In this document: in pieces, positions 47,601-60,364 of the stretch
How the letters are laid out: each line of letters starts with the position of its first letter
Numbering within the stretch: the stretch's first letter is position 1
Source of the DNA: Ctenosaura bakeri
Taxonomy: Eukaryota > Chordata > Lepidosauria > Squamata > Iguanidae
DNA: 64,000 nt
Direction: 5' to 3'
Assembly: GCA_948474755.1 (NCBI GenBank)
Contig: CAOLHI010001651.1
Coordinates: forward strand, 186,001-250,000
The notes under the pieces: generated by a model
What the model saw: only the letters and a program-made list of their open reading frames with translations
Databases searched by the model: none
What the model was told of the DNA's origin: nothing
Program-made: the position numbers and the translations under genes

Positions 47601-50600
47601 CAAGCTCAGGGATGGATGAACCTGTTGGACTCTACCTCCCATCAGCCCCATTCAGCATGACTCATGCTCCCTCAGTTACCCCAGTGCTGTTTTAAATGGC
47701 TTAATGGCAAAGACCAGAAAAGTTATTTTCTTTGAACGACAACTGCTGGAAATGTTGGCCGTGTCCTTCTGCCATGGAGGAAGACACACTCAAAGGGAGG
47801 GCTTCCTGCACGGCAGAAGGGCATGGCCAACCTTTGACAGATGGCCATCCCGCTGCTGAACAGCTCGTACCTCCAGGAATTCCTTTCTAACTTTCCCGGT
47901 GGAATTTCTTTTCTTGTAGTTTGAAGCTGTTGCTCCGTGTCCTAGTCTCTGGAGCAGCAGAAAACAGGCTTGCTCCATCCTCCATATGACAGCCCTTCAA
48001 GAACATGGCCACCATGTCCCCTCTGAGGCTCCTCTTTGCCCCAGCTCCTTAAGCCACTTCTCGTAGGGCTGCAGGCCTTTGACCATTTTGGTCACCCTCC
48101 TCTGGACACCTTCCAGTTTGTCAACATCCTTTCCGAACTGTGGGGTGCCCAGACATGGACACTGGATTCCTCCAGCTAGGGTATGACCAAAGCAGAACAG
48201 GGGGTACTGTCACTGCGCTTGACCTGGACACTAAACTCCCGTTGATGCAGCCCAGAATCACATTGGCCTTTTTAGCAGTTCCTCCTGGGTGCCCAACTGC
48301 CCCACAAAGAGAGGGCAGTGGAAGGATCCCTCGGTTAAGCAGGATCACCAAGGAAGTCAGCTGGCTGCTGTTCCAACTGCCCTTCTGTTTTTAAAGCTTA
48401 GCGGCGTTTGTATTTGAATACCCTCAATTGCGTTTCAAGCCTTTGAATGAACCTTTGGCTTCCTCTGGGGTTAGCATTTCCCTCGCAGGATTATGAAGGA
48501 GTAAGTGAGGATCCTGAGGGGTGTCTACACCCAAGAATTATGCCAGTTTCTTCCCACTTTAGCGGCTGTGCCTCCTTCATCCCAAAGCGGCTTGCTTACA
48601 TGGTGGCTTAAAACAGAGGCCATTTCCACACTAGTCGTTATAGCGCTATGATTCCACTTGCAACCTGTTCTGGAATCCTGGGGTTTGTAATTTCGGGAGG
48701 GCCCGGCAGGCCCCAGGGCCGTTTCCGCACTAGCCTGTTATAGCGCGATGATTCCACTTTCAACCTCCTCTGGAATCCTGGGGTTTGCAGTTTTGGGGGG
48801 GGGTGGACGGCCCTTCCCGAAACTGCAAACCCCAGGATTCCAGAGGAGGTTGAAAGTGGAATCATCGCGCTATAACAGGCTAGTGTGGAAATGGCCCAGG
48901 ATTCCATAGGAGGTTGCAAGTGGAATCATCGCGCTATAACACCCCAGTGCGGAAACATCCAGAGTCGCTGAAACAGTCTGTTGAACAAAAATCTGGAAAG
49001 CGTTAAACAATCCCCCAATTAAATACCTTAATTTAGAACAATGAGAAACCCATTAGAGCCAGCGCGTATGCCCTCGTTTGAGCGTCGGACTATGACTCCG
49101 CGAGTCCCTATGGAAACCGACGGGGTGACCTTGGGCAAAAGTCGCACTCTCTCAGCCTCAGAGGAAGACAAAGGCAAATTCTTTGCGGGGCTGGAGAAAG
49201 AAACCTTTTTCCCCCCACCCACCCCCAGCGTGAAAGAGAGAGAGAAGGGCGGCTGCGGGCGAAATAGGAGCCCCCTCCCATCAGAGTAAACCAACCCCCA
49301 AAGCCCCCTTTCCCAGCAGCGCCCCACCGAGGCGCAGAGGCGGAGAAGGTGGGGGTCGGTCGGAGGCGGTCCCTTCTTCCCTCCCCCGTCCCGAAGCCCA
49401 CAGCACCCCACCCGCGGATCCAGCAGGGCAGAGCGCCCCTCTCCTGGGTGTGGGGGCCCGAGGTCCTTTTGGGGCGGGGTGTCGATTCCCTTTGGAGATC
49501 CGCCGCCGTTGGAGGGCCTCTGCCTTTGGACTTCTCCCCCCAAGTCCCCCCGCTTTCTGCAAGAAGTGGGGGCGAGGAGGGCGAGGATGCACACAGACAG
49601 ACACACGAACACGTGTGCGTAAAAGCGTAAAAGAGTTCCTGCCTTTGCCGGAGCGCACGGTGCGCGCGCGGCCCCTTCGCCATCCTCGCTCCTGCTCGTG
49701 CGCGGGCGCGCGTTCCGGAGCGTGCAAGCGCGTGCCCGGGAACCACCTCCCGGGGCTGAACAAAGACCCCTTTCATCCCGGCAGAAAGAGAGAGGGGGAG
49801 AGAGAGAGAGGAGGCAAGGTGGCGGGTTCCTCCTCCTGCGCCGCGAAGGGAGATCGGAATCCCGATAGAGAGGGGCGCGCCTGGAGGGGAGACCCCCAAT
49901 CTGCACCCACCATCGCCTCGGACTGAAATTCCTCCCCGCCTCCCGCTCCTCTTCTTCCTCCGCCCTCTTCGGACTGATCCCCGGGCCGGGGCGCCCCGCG
50001 CCTTCCAGTCTCTTTGGAGAAGCGGCCGTCTCTCCCTTCCCAAGAGGCTCAGAATAAGCAGACTGCTCCAACCGGCCCCCCACTTTTTTGGAGTTGCTGA
50101 CCCTGGGAAGGGTCCTGGGATCGTTTTCCAAGTGGGTGGGGTGCTCAGGCAGGGTGGGATTAATTTCGCCTCCTGGCACGGAGGAGGCCAAGTTACTTTC
50201 CCCATCTGTTAATATTTGGCACTTCTTGGAATAAATAGCCAGATTCATCCGGGCTTAGAAGCACCCTCCGGAGGTCCCGTGGAGCTTACTCCCAAGTAGC
50301 CGTGGCTAGGAGAGACGGCAGGGAGGGTGCGACTCCCAAAGTTTCTGAAATTCTGCTCCTGTGGATCATTTGGCCGATCGATGAGGCTCATGACCTTTGC
50401 ATGGGATTTGGTGGCCCAATTTTGCCAGATCATTTCTGGGGGGGAGCCCCATCTAACCTGGTCTTTGGAGGGGGCCTTAAGCCTCTCATTTCCCCCGTTC
50501 CAGGGTCCACATCTATGGCCTCTTAAGTGTATAAGGAGTGGAATTTGGAACCAAATTCTCTGGGTTCAAGTTTCAACCGCAGCTTCCCTGGCTACCTTTT

Positions 50601-53600
50601 TCCTTTTGGTGACAGCAGGGAGTTGAACTTCTCGCTTTGTTCACCACTTAAAGAGGGAGGGGGCGGTGTTACAAAGAGCCACCCTCTGCCTTCCCCGGGC
50701 GTTTGTTTGAGTGAAACTTCCCCCAAGAGGTTTTCTTGTCCGAAGGCTGCTCTTCAGCTGCTGCTTCTTGTCCTTCGTGGCCCAGCTTTGAGCTTAATCT
50801 CTTTGGATTTGCTAAAGGGAAAAGCCACACCAGAGTGGTACGTGGAATGACTTTAGTGAGTGGTCTGGAAGGTAGGCAAGCTTAACATTCCCAGTTGCAC
50901 CTCCCACCCCTGAAGTCCCTGGGAAAACTGTTATCAGCATTAGGTGCCGTACCAGAGGCCAGCACCAAGCAGTGTTTAGTGAACAACCATGATCCGACAG
51001 TGTTACGGAGGGGCAGTGGAGCAACCCGACAAAGCGACTCACTGGTGTTCTCTTTTAAAACTTTGCTGGCTTCAGATTTCAACCTGGCCCGCCTTCTCTG
51101 CCGTTTTGCAGCTGGTTTGGCACTGGAGTACTGTGCCCTCTGGCATTTCCCAGATGAAAACTGGGACTCGAGTCTGGTCAGGGTGGAAAAAGTTATGAAT
51201 GAGGAAGAACAGAGAAGCTAAGGGAGGCTCCAGTCGTTTGCTTTTGCCTGAGCCAACTGGGAAGGGCAAGACTCAAGGTGTGGGATGAATTTGGATGGGT
51301 TTTAGCAGGAATCCTTGGTGGGGAGAGCTCTTCTGCCAGTAGTACAGGCTGCCTTTGGAAGCAGAAAGCTTCTCGGTACACAGTTAAGCTGTGGAACTGC
51401 CTGCCACAAGATGTAGTGATGGCTGCCAACTGGGATGGCTTGAGAAGAAGGCTGGAAGTATAAATGGAGAGTGACAGGGCCATCGGTGGTTACCAGCAGC
51501 CATCTCACAGCACAAAACTGGTTGCTGGAGAGAGTACCAGGCAGAGAGTGAACTTACACTCGTGTCCTGCTGCTGGGCTACCAACTTGAATGCTGGGCTA
51601 GAGAGTTCTCCTTACGTCTGGTGGCCACCACATGTCTGGGATCCTTGCACTATAAAGGGGCTCAGTTAGATGACCACTGGGGACCCCTTCCAAATATACA
51701 ATGATATGGTTCCATAAGCAAGCATGGCTTCTGATGTTCTGCTTGTGTCTGTGTGCTTGGAAGCTGGAAACCTGTCTGTTGGGGGATGATTTTAGCCACA
51801 CCCTCCATGGCAAACCTGGTCCTATGATGTCCCCTTTAACTTGATAAGACAATGGTTATGCACAGATGAAGGTTCTTTTTCTTCTTGGATTTTGAATGCT
51901 TGGTTTGTGATGGCGTGCATTGAGCGATCTTGGAATCAGACATCTTTTTGAAGGCACAGCAGCAAGCCCAGGAGAAAAAGGTGGCAACTCCAGATGACCA
52001 AAGAAAGAAAATTTAAAATGCAAGCAGATCTCTCTTCCTTTCTGGTCACTTAAGGGGATGCAAGTGGGACTGTTATACCAGAGAACAAAGGAAGTGACTG
52101 GCCTGGAATTGCGGGGTAAGATTTGAGGAGGGGGCCTGTCAGTAGAGTGGTGTGTGTGTGTGAGTGTGTGTTGCCTATTGAACTGTGGCAACCCCACAGA
52201 TTTTTCCATTGCATTTTCTTAGGCAAGAAATCTCACACAGAGGTGGTTTTGCCATTACCTTTCTCTGAAATAGAGCCCCCAGTAGATGGTATTTGTTGGC
52301 AGTCTCCCTTCCAAGGACTAACCAGGGCTGACCCAGCTTGGCGTCCAAGATCAGACAGGATTTGATGGCACATTTAGGGGGGGGGTTCTGAGGATTAATT
52401 TGTAGACCTCCCTCCCGAATGCTTTGTGTGTCTCTTTCTGCTCCAGGAGACCCAGTCGATGTCTTGAAAGTCCTGCAGTTCCAGAAGCAGCCCGAAGGCG
52501 TGCGCAAGACGTCCGGCTTCTGCCCCAAGCGGCGCTCCGGATCGGGGCCGGACGTGGCCTACCGGATCTCCAGACAGGCGCAGATCAGCGCTCCCACCCG
52601 GCAGCTCTTCCCAGGTGGGTCACCTTTGGGGCAAGAAAGGCGGGGCGGGTGGGTCTGGATTTGGGGTCTGGAGAAGAGGGACTCCAAACCAGTCCTCTCT
52701 GACCGTTTCTGCACTAGACTGTTATAATGCCATTATTCCACTTTCAACATCCTATGGAATCCCGGGGTTTGCAGTTTAGGGAGGGGCATTTGAAGCAAAC
52801 CCCAGGATTCCATAGGATGTTGAAAGTGGAGTAATAGCACCTTAACGGTCTAGTGTGGAAATGGCCTCTGTGGGTCTCTTTTTAATACTCTTTTAGTTTA
52901 TTTAAATAGTTTGTTGCTTTAAACTTTAAAAGTTATGAGATTATATTAAAAATATTGGTTCATAACTTGTGGTCCGCAGACCCCCAGAGTCCCTGATGTT
53001 TTCACAGAGGGTCCACAAAAGCTTGGATGGTTAAAATAGAGAGAAATAAATAGAAAGAGACGAGAGAATAAAAGAAAGGAAGGAAAACAAATTTGTATGG
53101 AATCATTGCAATAAGGATATTATAATAGTGTGTGCAATTACTTATTTCTCCCTCCTCTCCAAATCTGAAAACCCCTGATGTGAAAGTTGGAATAAATATT
53201 TGATGTATTTTAGGATTTTCTCTCTGGGCCCTGCTCAGCCAGTGGCTCAAGACAATTCCTTTCCCACTCTTTGGGACTACAAGTCCTAGGATTCCATGCT
53301 GGCTGGGGATGCTGGGACTTGTCCAAAAAGAGGAACTCTTTCAAGTTCTGGATAAGAAATTGTAGCTGTGTGCCTTGAAGTTGTTTCTGACTTATGGAGA
53401 CCCTAAGGTGGACTTATCATGGAGTTTCTGGGGCCGAGAGTGTGTGACCTGTCCAAGATCACCCAGTGGGTCTCCATGGATAAGTGGGGAATCGAACCCA
53501 GTTCTCCAGGGTAGTAGGCCAATACTCAAACTGCAACAAATGTTGGTTCTCAAATTAGATCATTAGAAGTGATTAAGAAAGTGGATAATTTTCAGGCTCG

Positions 53601-56600
53601 GTGTCCTTTCCGAGCTCTCACAAACAACTGGAGCTTCTGATTCTGCCTGCTAATTAGCAACTAATTATTCTGTGGCTTAGCTTTCTTTGCCTCTGGTTGT
53701 GAGGCAGAGACATCAGTACGCCATGGTCTCCACCCGGAAGTCATTTTCAAATACAGAAACTATTTTTTTAAAAATGGATCATTTCCACTTTTTGGGAAAG
53801 GAAATACACCTCTCGGACTCTCCGGGTCATCAGGGCCACTGGATTTGTTGTTTGTCATCGTTTGGCTAATGATATTATTGTTCTCATTATCCATCCCATC
53901 TCTTGCCTTCCTCCTTCCAGGCAAATTCCCGGAGGATTTCTCCATCATGGCTCTGGTGAAACCCAAGGCGGGCCTCCAGGCCTTCCTGCTCTCCGTCTAC
54001 AACCAGCACGGCATCCAGCAGTTGGGACTAGAGCTCGGACGCTCCCCTGTCTTCCTCTACGAGGACCAGAGCGGGCGCCCGGCCCCCGAGGACTACCCCA
54101 TCTTCCGAGGGGTCAACCTGGCTGACGGAAAGTGAGTGTCTGCTCTCTTTCTTGCTCCGTTTCTCTCGTTACCTCTCTCTTACCTCTCCTTTTCCTGTCA
54201 CTCTGCACTGGTCCTTTCAGATCAGCTGTAATTGTAAATAGATTGTGGAAAGACAGAATCTTAGAGTTGGAGGGGACCCCCAAGGACCATCTACTCCAAC
54301 CCCCCACCAGTGCAGGAATCTAAAGCTAAGCCATGCCTAACATACAGCCAAGGTAGGAAAAAAACCCAGCCATTGCTGTTAATGGCTTCTGGTCCCTCCT
54401 CCTGACTTTTCTAGATGGGAGTCCAACTCCTCCCTCTCACCATCTCCCACAAAGCCTGTTTTAGCCGACATGAATAGAAGCATAGTTTCCACATCGAGGG
54501 AAGGAATAGTCACTGTATATTCTGCACTGATCCAGCCTTATGTTCTGTGCTGGTCTGGCCTCATCTGGGGTCCTGCGTTCGGTTCTGGGTGCCTCACATT
54601 TTAAGAAGGATAGAGACAAGTTGGAAGAGGTTGAGAGAAAGGCAATGGGGGATGACAAGAGGGATGGAGCACAATACCTGCAAGGAGAGGCTGAACTTCC
54701 TGACATAGTGGCTGCTCCGGAGTGGAATCAGCTGCCTCGGAGTGTAGTGGAGACTCCACTCAAGCAGGCTCCTTTGACAGAGGCTGGATGGCCATCTGTC
54801 AGTGCTTGAAAGGGTTCCAGAAGGCAAGGGGTCCCAATCATGATGGCCCCTGGAAGTCTCTCAACTCTAGACATATTCTATAGAGATGGACAAAACTAGG
54901 GGACCATCCAGTCTTCCCCCTACTATGCAGGACCCACATCAAAGCACTCCCTTTGACAGATGGCCATCCAGCCTCTGCTTAAAAACTTCCAAAGGAAGAG
55001 ACTCCACCACACTCACTGAGGGGCATATTCCACTGCAGACAGCCCTGCCATCTGGGTTCTGAGATCAGGTGGAATCTCTTTTCCTTGAATCCATTCTCTT
55101 TGTCCTGGTCTCGGAGCAGCAGGAACAAGCTTGCTCCATCTTCAACATGACATCCCCTCAAATATTTCAACACGGCTCTCATGTCCCCTCTTAACTTTCT
55201 TTTTGTCAGGCTAAACATACCTAGCTCCCAGTCACGGCTGGGCCTGTTCGACCCGGTGAAAGAAGACTAAAAGGAGGACATGGTGGTCCTCTTTAAATAC
55301 CCCAAGGGCTGCCCCAGAGAGGAGGGCGGGGGTTTTCCATTGGCAGGGAACTTTTCCTTGGGTTTCGCAAGAGTGGTTTGGCACTGGGGCCAGTCACTTG
55401 GTGGGGTCTCTAGAGTTTTTGCACTGAGGTGGGGGTAGGACTCAGTGACCTCTGGGGACCCCTTCCAACTCTAGGATTGTTGAATTACTGACCTCTGCTG
55501 TACCTCTGCTTGGTCTTTTCCTCTAACATTACAGATGGTACAGGGATGGGAACATTTTCTTCCTTTTCTGTAACACTCCAACTTGGAAGTGGGTTGTTGA
55601 ATTTGGGGTGGAGGTCCATTCAGGGGGACACCCAGAAGAGGCAGAAGTTCCCACCAATTGGGGTAGGGCAGGAATTATTGTGTGTGCCTCTATGACAAAT
55701 AGTGTGATGCAACTGCTAAAAAGGCCAATGAGATTCTGGGCTGCGTCAATAAGAGTCTAGTGTCTAGGCTGAGGGAATTGGTGGTCCCACTCTCTTCTGC
55801 TTTGATCAGACCCCCACCTGGAGGAGTCCTGTGTCCAGTCAAGTCAAGAAGATATTGACAAGCTGGAACATGTCCAGAGGAGGGTGACCAAAATGGTCTG
55901 AAAACCATGAAGCCCTCTGACGGGGTGGCTTAGGGAGCTGGGTAGGTTTAGCCTGGAGAAGAGAAGGTTCAGAGGGGACACAAGGGACATTTTAAATATT
56001 TGAAGAAATGTGACATGGGAAAGATTGAGCAAGCCTGTTTTTTGCTGCTCCAGAAACTAGGATATGGAGCAATGGCTCCAAACTCCGGGAAAAGAGGTTC
56101 CTCCTAAACCTTAGAAAGAGCTTCCTGAGGGTAAGAGCGTTGGACAGTGGAATCTGCTGCCTCCTGTGTAGAGTGATGGTCTTCCCTCCTTCTTTGGAGG
56201 TTTTTCCGCATGGCAGAAGGGGGTTGGACTGGGTGGCCCTTGGGGTCTCTTCCAACTGTGCAATCTTAGGATTCTATGCACTGGTTTTTAATGTTTACCC
56301 AGCAGAGGCCTAAATTGGCTGCCTGTGTGTGTTTCTTCCTCCATAATCCGCTGGGTTGTTGTGATGTCTCGGTGTGCTTTGCGTTCCTTGGTCCACAAAA
56401 CACCTCATTTGTTGTTCCTGGAAAGTGCGTGCGGGGAAAAAACATCGCAAGTGGCAGAACACTGAAAAAAAAGAAAAAGGAAAGAACCCACAGGGATTTC
56501 TTCTTGATGTGAAAAGGTGGGCGTGCGGGGGATCAGGTGGAGAGGAACGGGCAGGAACGTCACGTCCACCCTTGTTGGTCTTCCTTGGATCAGCCGCAAG

Positions 56601-59600
56601 AGGAACGGTGAGAAGCAAATTAAGGACACTTTTAAAAAAAAAATCCTTTCCTTCTGTGCATTGGAGCGCTTTGCAGACTCCGGCAGGAGACGGTGTTCCT
56701 TCAGACGGCGCTCCCTGCGTCCTCTTGGCTTTCCCTTTTCCCCTCGGCTTGTCCGTTCTCAAAGGAACACTCCAAGAGCTCTGCTCAGGTTTTCCAAACT
56801 CAGGGGCACCTTTTTGGCTTCCCTGATGGAGCCGAACTCCCTGTTGTGCGGTCTCCCTCGCTCCCTTATCACCTTTTCCAGCCGGTCCTGTCATCTCGTG
56901 ATGTGTCCAAGGCACAACGGCCTCCGTTTAGCCGTTCTGCCTTCCAGGAGCAGTTCGGCCTTGATTTGCTCTCGATCTTGCTGCAGCCGCACTGCTCCGG
57001 TCTTGCGGAGTTAGGGAAGCAGCCGTGGCTTGCTCCGTTGAGTCCACCCTGCTGCAGTGTGAACTTCGTTTTTTCCTGCTGCCTTCTGCCTTCCCAAGCA
57101 TTATACTCCTCCCTCCACATTCGTTGGTTTGACCTTTACAAACTTGTTTATTTGCGAGGCGCATGCATGCCTCCTCCCCTCATTCTCTTCTTCCCGTTCC
57201 CTTGCAGAGAAGGAAGGCAAGGGTCCGGACCGAAGGCATGGGAATTTGGAGGCCTTCCTTCTCCCCTCTGGAGCTCCAGTTCTTATGTCTGGTCCCAACG
57301 TGCAAAAGGTGTAAGGGAATGGGAGGGGAAATTACGGGGGGTGTACTCCTGAGAGTTTTCTGCCCACTCAAGAAAGTGCCCACTATATTGTCTCCTCTCT
57401 TGAGTCCTGTCTTTGTAGGACATGGCCAAAGTGGGACAGCCTCAGTCTAGCCCTCTTGGCTTCCAGGGAGAGGTCAGTCTTGATGTGCTCTTGGACCCCA
57501 TTCTTTTGTCTTTTTTAGCAGCCCAGAGTATCTGTGGAACTCTCCTCCAGCACCACTTGTCAAAGGAGTTGATTTTCTTCCTGTCCAGCTTTCACAACCA
57601 CACATAGAAATTGGAGGTACGATGGCCTGGACCATCCTAGCTTTAGTATTCAATGATATATCTTTACACTTCAGGATTTTGTCTAGTTCCTTCACAGCTG
57701 CCCTTCCAAGTCCTCGCCTTCTTCTGGTTCGCAGTCTCCATTCTCATCTCATCAGTGACTAAGCCCAGGTATGGAAAACCTTGAACTAACAAGAGCACGC
57801 AGCAGCTGCCGTTTTGCGATCAGTTAGCAACCTCAGCCAACGTGGGGGATTTTCTGGCAGAGCCATCAAGAGTCTCTCGAGCAGCAGGAATCCTTGGGCA
57901 AGCTCGGAATGGATTTAGCACAGGCCAGGGTTGGGAACTCTACATCCCTTTTCTAGATGCAGATGAACTACAGCTCCCTCACTGATGACTTGGGGATAGT
58001 GGGAGTCACAGTCCAACAACATCTGGAGGGCTCCAAGATTCCCACCCGTGGCACAGACACAAGCCCAGGGGAGGTGGCAGCTTTGTGTGGAAGACACGTG
58101 CCGAGTAGAAGACAGAGAGCGTGCCAAGAGCTGTGAGCCTTTGTGGGCATCTCTCTTTCCAAGGAACCGGGGATTTCTGTTTTGGAAGGACACCTCTTCC
58201 CTCACAATCGTGCAGCCCTGTACTGAATTCCAGAGGAAGAATGAAATCTGTCGATCAATGATTTCAACCTGACGTGCAAGGAGAAACCATTCCCTCAATT
58301 TGCTCTTTATTTTCTTTGTCATTTTTTAAAAATTAAGATTTTTAACAGTACAATAGAAGTTATAGAAATTAAGGAAAAGATGGAGGAAGTGCAAGAAGAA
58401 AAGGAAAATAAGGGTTTTCAGTCTTTAAGAAATCTCACAATCTTTCTCTTCTTTTTTTTTATTTTTTTTAAATTTTTATTAATTATATAACTAACAATCT
58501 TTCTCTAACCAAACAGAACAGCTTATTCATTTCGGCTAGTCCGTCAGCTTCAATGGTTTGCTCTGTGTTTTCCGCCCAGTATTCTTCATTTCTGAATGCC
58601 TTAAACCAGTGGTTCTCAACCTGTGGGTCGCGACCCCTTTGGGGGTCGAACGACCCTTCACAGGGGTGGCCTAAGACCATCAGAAAATACGTATTTCCGA
58701 TGGTCTTAGGCTCATTCCTCCTCAGTGGTGGGGCGCAGCATAGCCATGCGCTCGCGTCCCTGCCCCTGTTCAGAAGGGACTGAAATCGCTCCCCTTCTCT
58801 GCTACCGGGGGAACCTCCCGTCTGATGGGCCAGCTTGGGGGGGGGCGGCAGCATGGGGGGCAGGCCCCCTCCTCACCACAGCTCCTGCCCTACTCACCAC
58901 GGAGTGAGGCACTGCGGAAGGGCCGAGGGGCCGCAAGGCGGCGCTTTTCCAGGGGGGCGAGCTGTGCCCAGCGAAAAAGACAAAGACGCTGGGATTCCTC
59001 CCCCCTGCAGGGCAGGGTCGACACTCTGGAAACTTTTCCCACACTGCCCCCCCAGCGGAAAAGAGAGTGAAGCAGAAGCAGAGCGCGGGAGGGGGTGTCT
59101 CGGAGTTTTTTCCCGGGGGAGACGCGCAGCTCCTCTTTCCCTTCCTGCTTGCCCCTCCCGTTCCTGGCTGGCGAGGCGGCCTTTGCCGGGGGTGGGGGGA
59201 GGCATTGTAAATAATAAATAAATAATTTTATGGTTGGGGGTCACCACAACATGAGGAACTGTATTAAAGGGTCACGGCATTAGGAAGGTTGACAACCACT
59301 GCCTTAAAGTATGGCAATGAGATGAATCTGCACAGAAATATTTGTGAAAAACCCATACAAATGGAAACCAGGGTTGCATGCAGCCAAGCGACCTCAGAGT
59401 ATGATCAAGGTGGCAAATGTTACCAGGAAGAACTCACAAGCAGGGAGAGGCTGCTGCAGTTGGCTTTTGCCTAAACCTGCTGGGAAGGGCGAGATTCTGC
59501 TCCCCTCCTCTCATTTCCCTCTGCGGAATTAATTGAGTGCCATCTGCTTTTGCAAACTGGGCTCAGTTTGCAGCAATTAAAGTTTTACACTTTTACTTTT

Positions 59601-60302
59601 ACACTTTGCAGCAGCAGAAGGAAGCTGAGGAAAAGGGGGAAGGTGGGAGGAAGAGGACAGAGAAACTGGGACATTTTAAAAGCAGCTGAGTGGGAAAGTA
59701 TTCATTGGAACTCTCTCTTCCAAATCAGAACCCTTGGACATATGAAAAACAAGCCTTTCCGTGGAGAATGATCCCTCAGAACTCTCCAGGGAGGTTCAAA
59801 TACCAGTAGGAGGCCATACAAAAGCCACACAGCTCTGTTACTCAACCTGACAGGGTTTCCAGACAGTCGGGATACTTTTTTTTGACAAGGAAGCACAGAA
59901 TGCAGAATATTCTTTCCATGTAGATCACTGGAAAGGCCCAAAAAATGTCACACACACAGACATGCGCTGCTGCCTTGTTTTTGGCAGGATCCGGAATGTC
60001 TCTTGGCAACAGATGGGGGCACGTTTGCCCAGGCAGATTCCCAAAGATCTCCACATTCCTTGTTTGAAGCAACCAAATTCCCAAACCTGCAGGCTGCATA
60101 AGATGCGCCCAGCAAAACTCTGGGTCTGCAAAGTTTCAGCAATGAGATCCACCTGGAAACTCTTTGGCACACCTTTTTAAAAATCTCCATAGTTGTATTC
60201 ATCTTTCCTTTGGAGTTTCCTTGACACATCAGTGCCGATTTTCTCTTTTTCTAAAGTGTGCACACATTTATTTTATATCTCCATCTCCATCCCCATCCAT
60301 CC

Positions 60303-60364
<62 letters not shown>

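Noticed and set aside
49028..50248. A 406-codon minus frame in intron 1
   Set aside because: Low-complexity Arg/Pro/Ser sequence in a CpG island; overlapping long frames on both strands show it is compositional.
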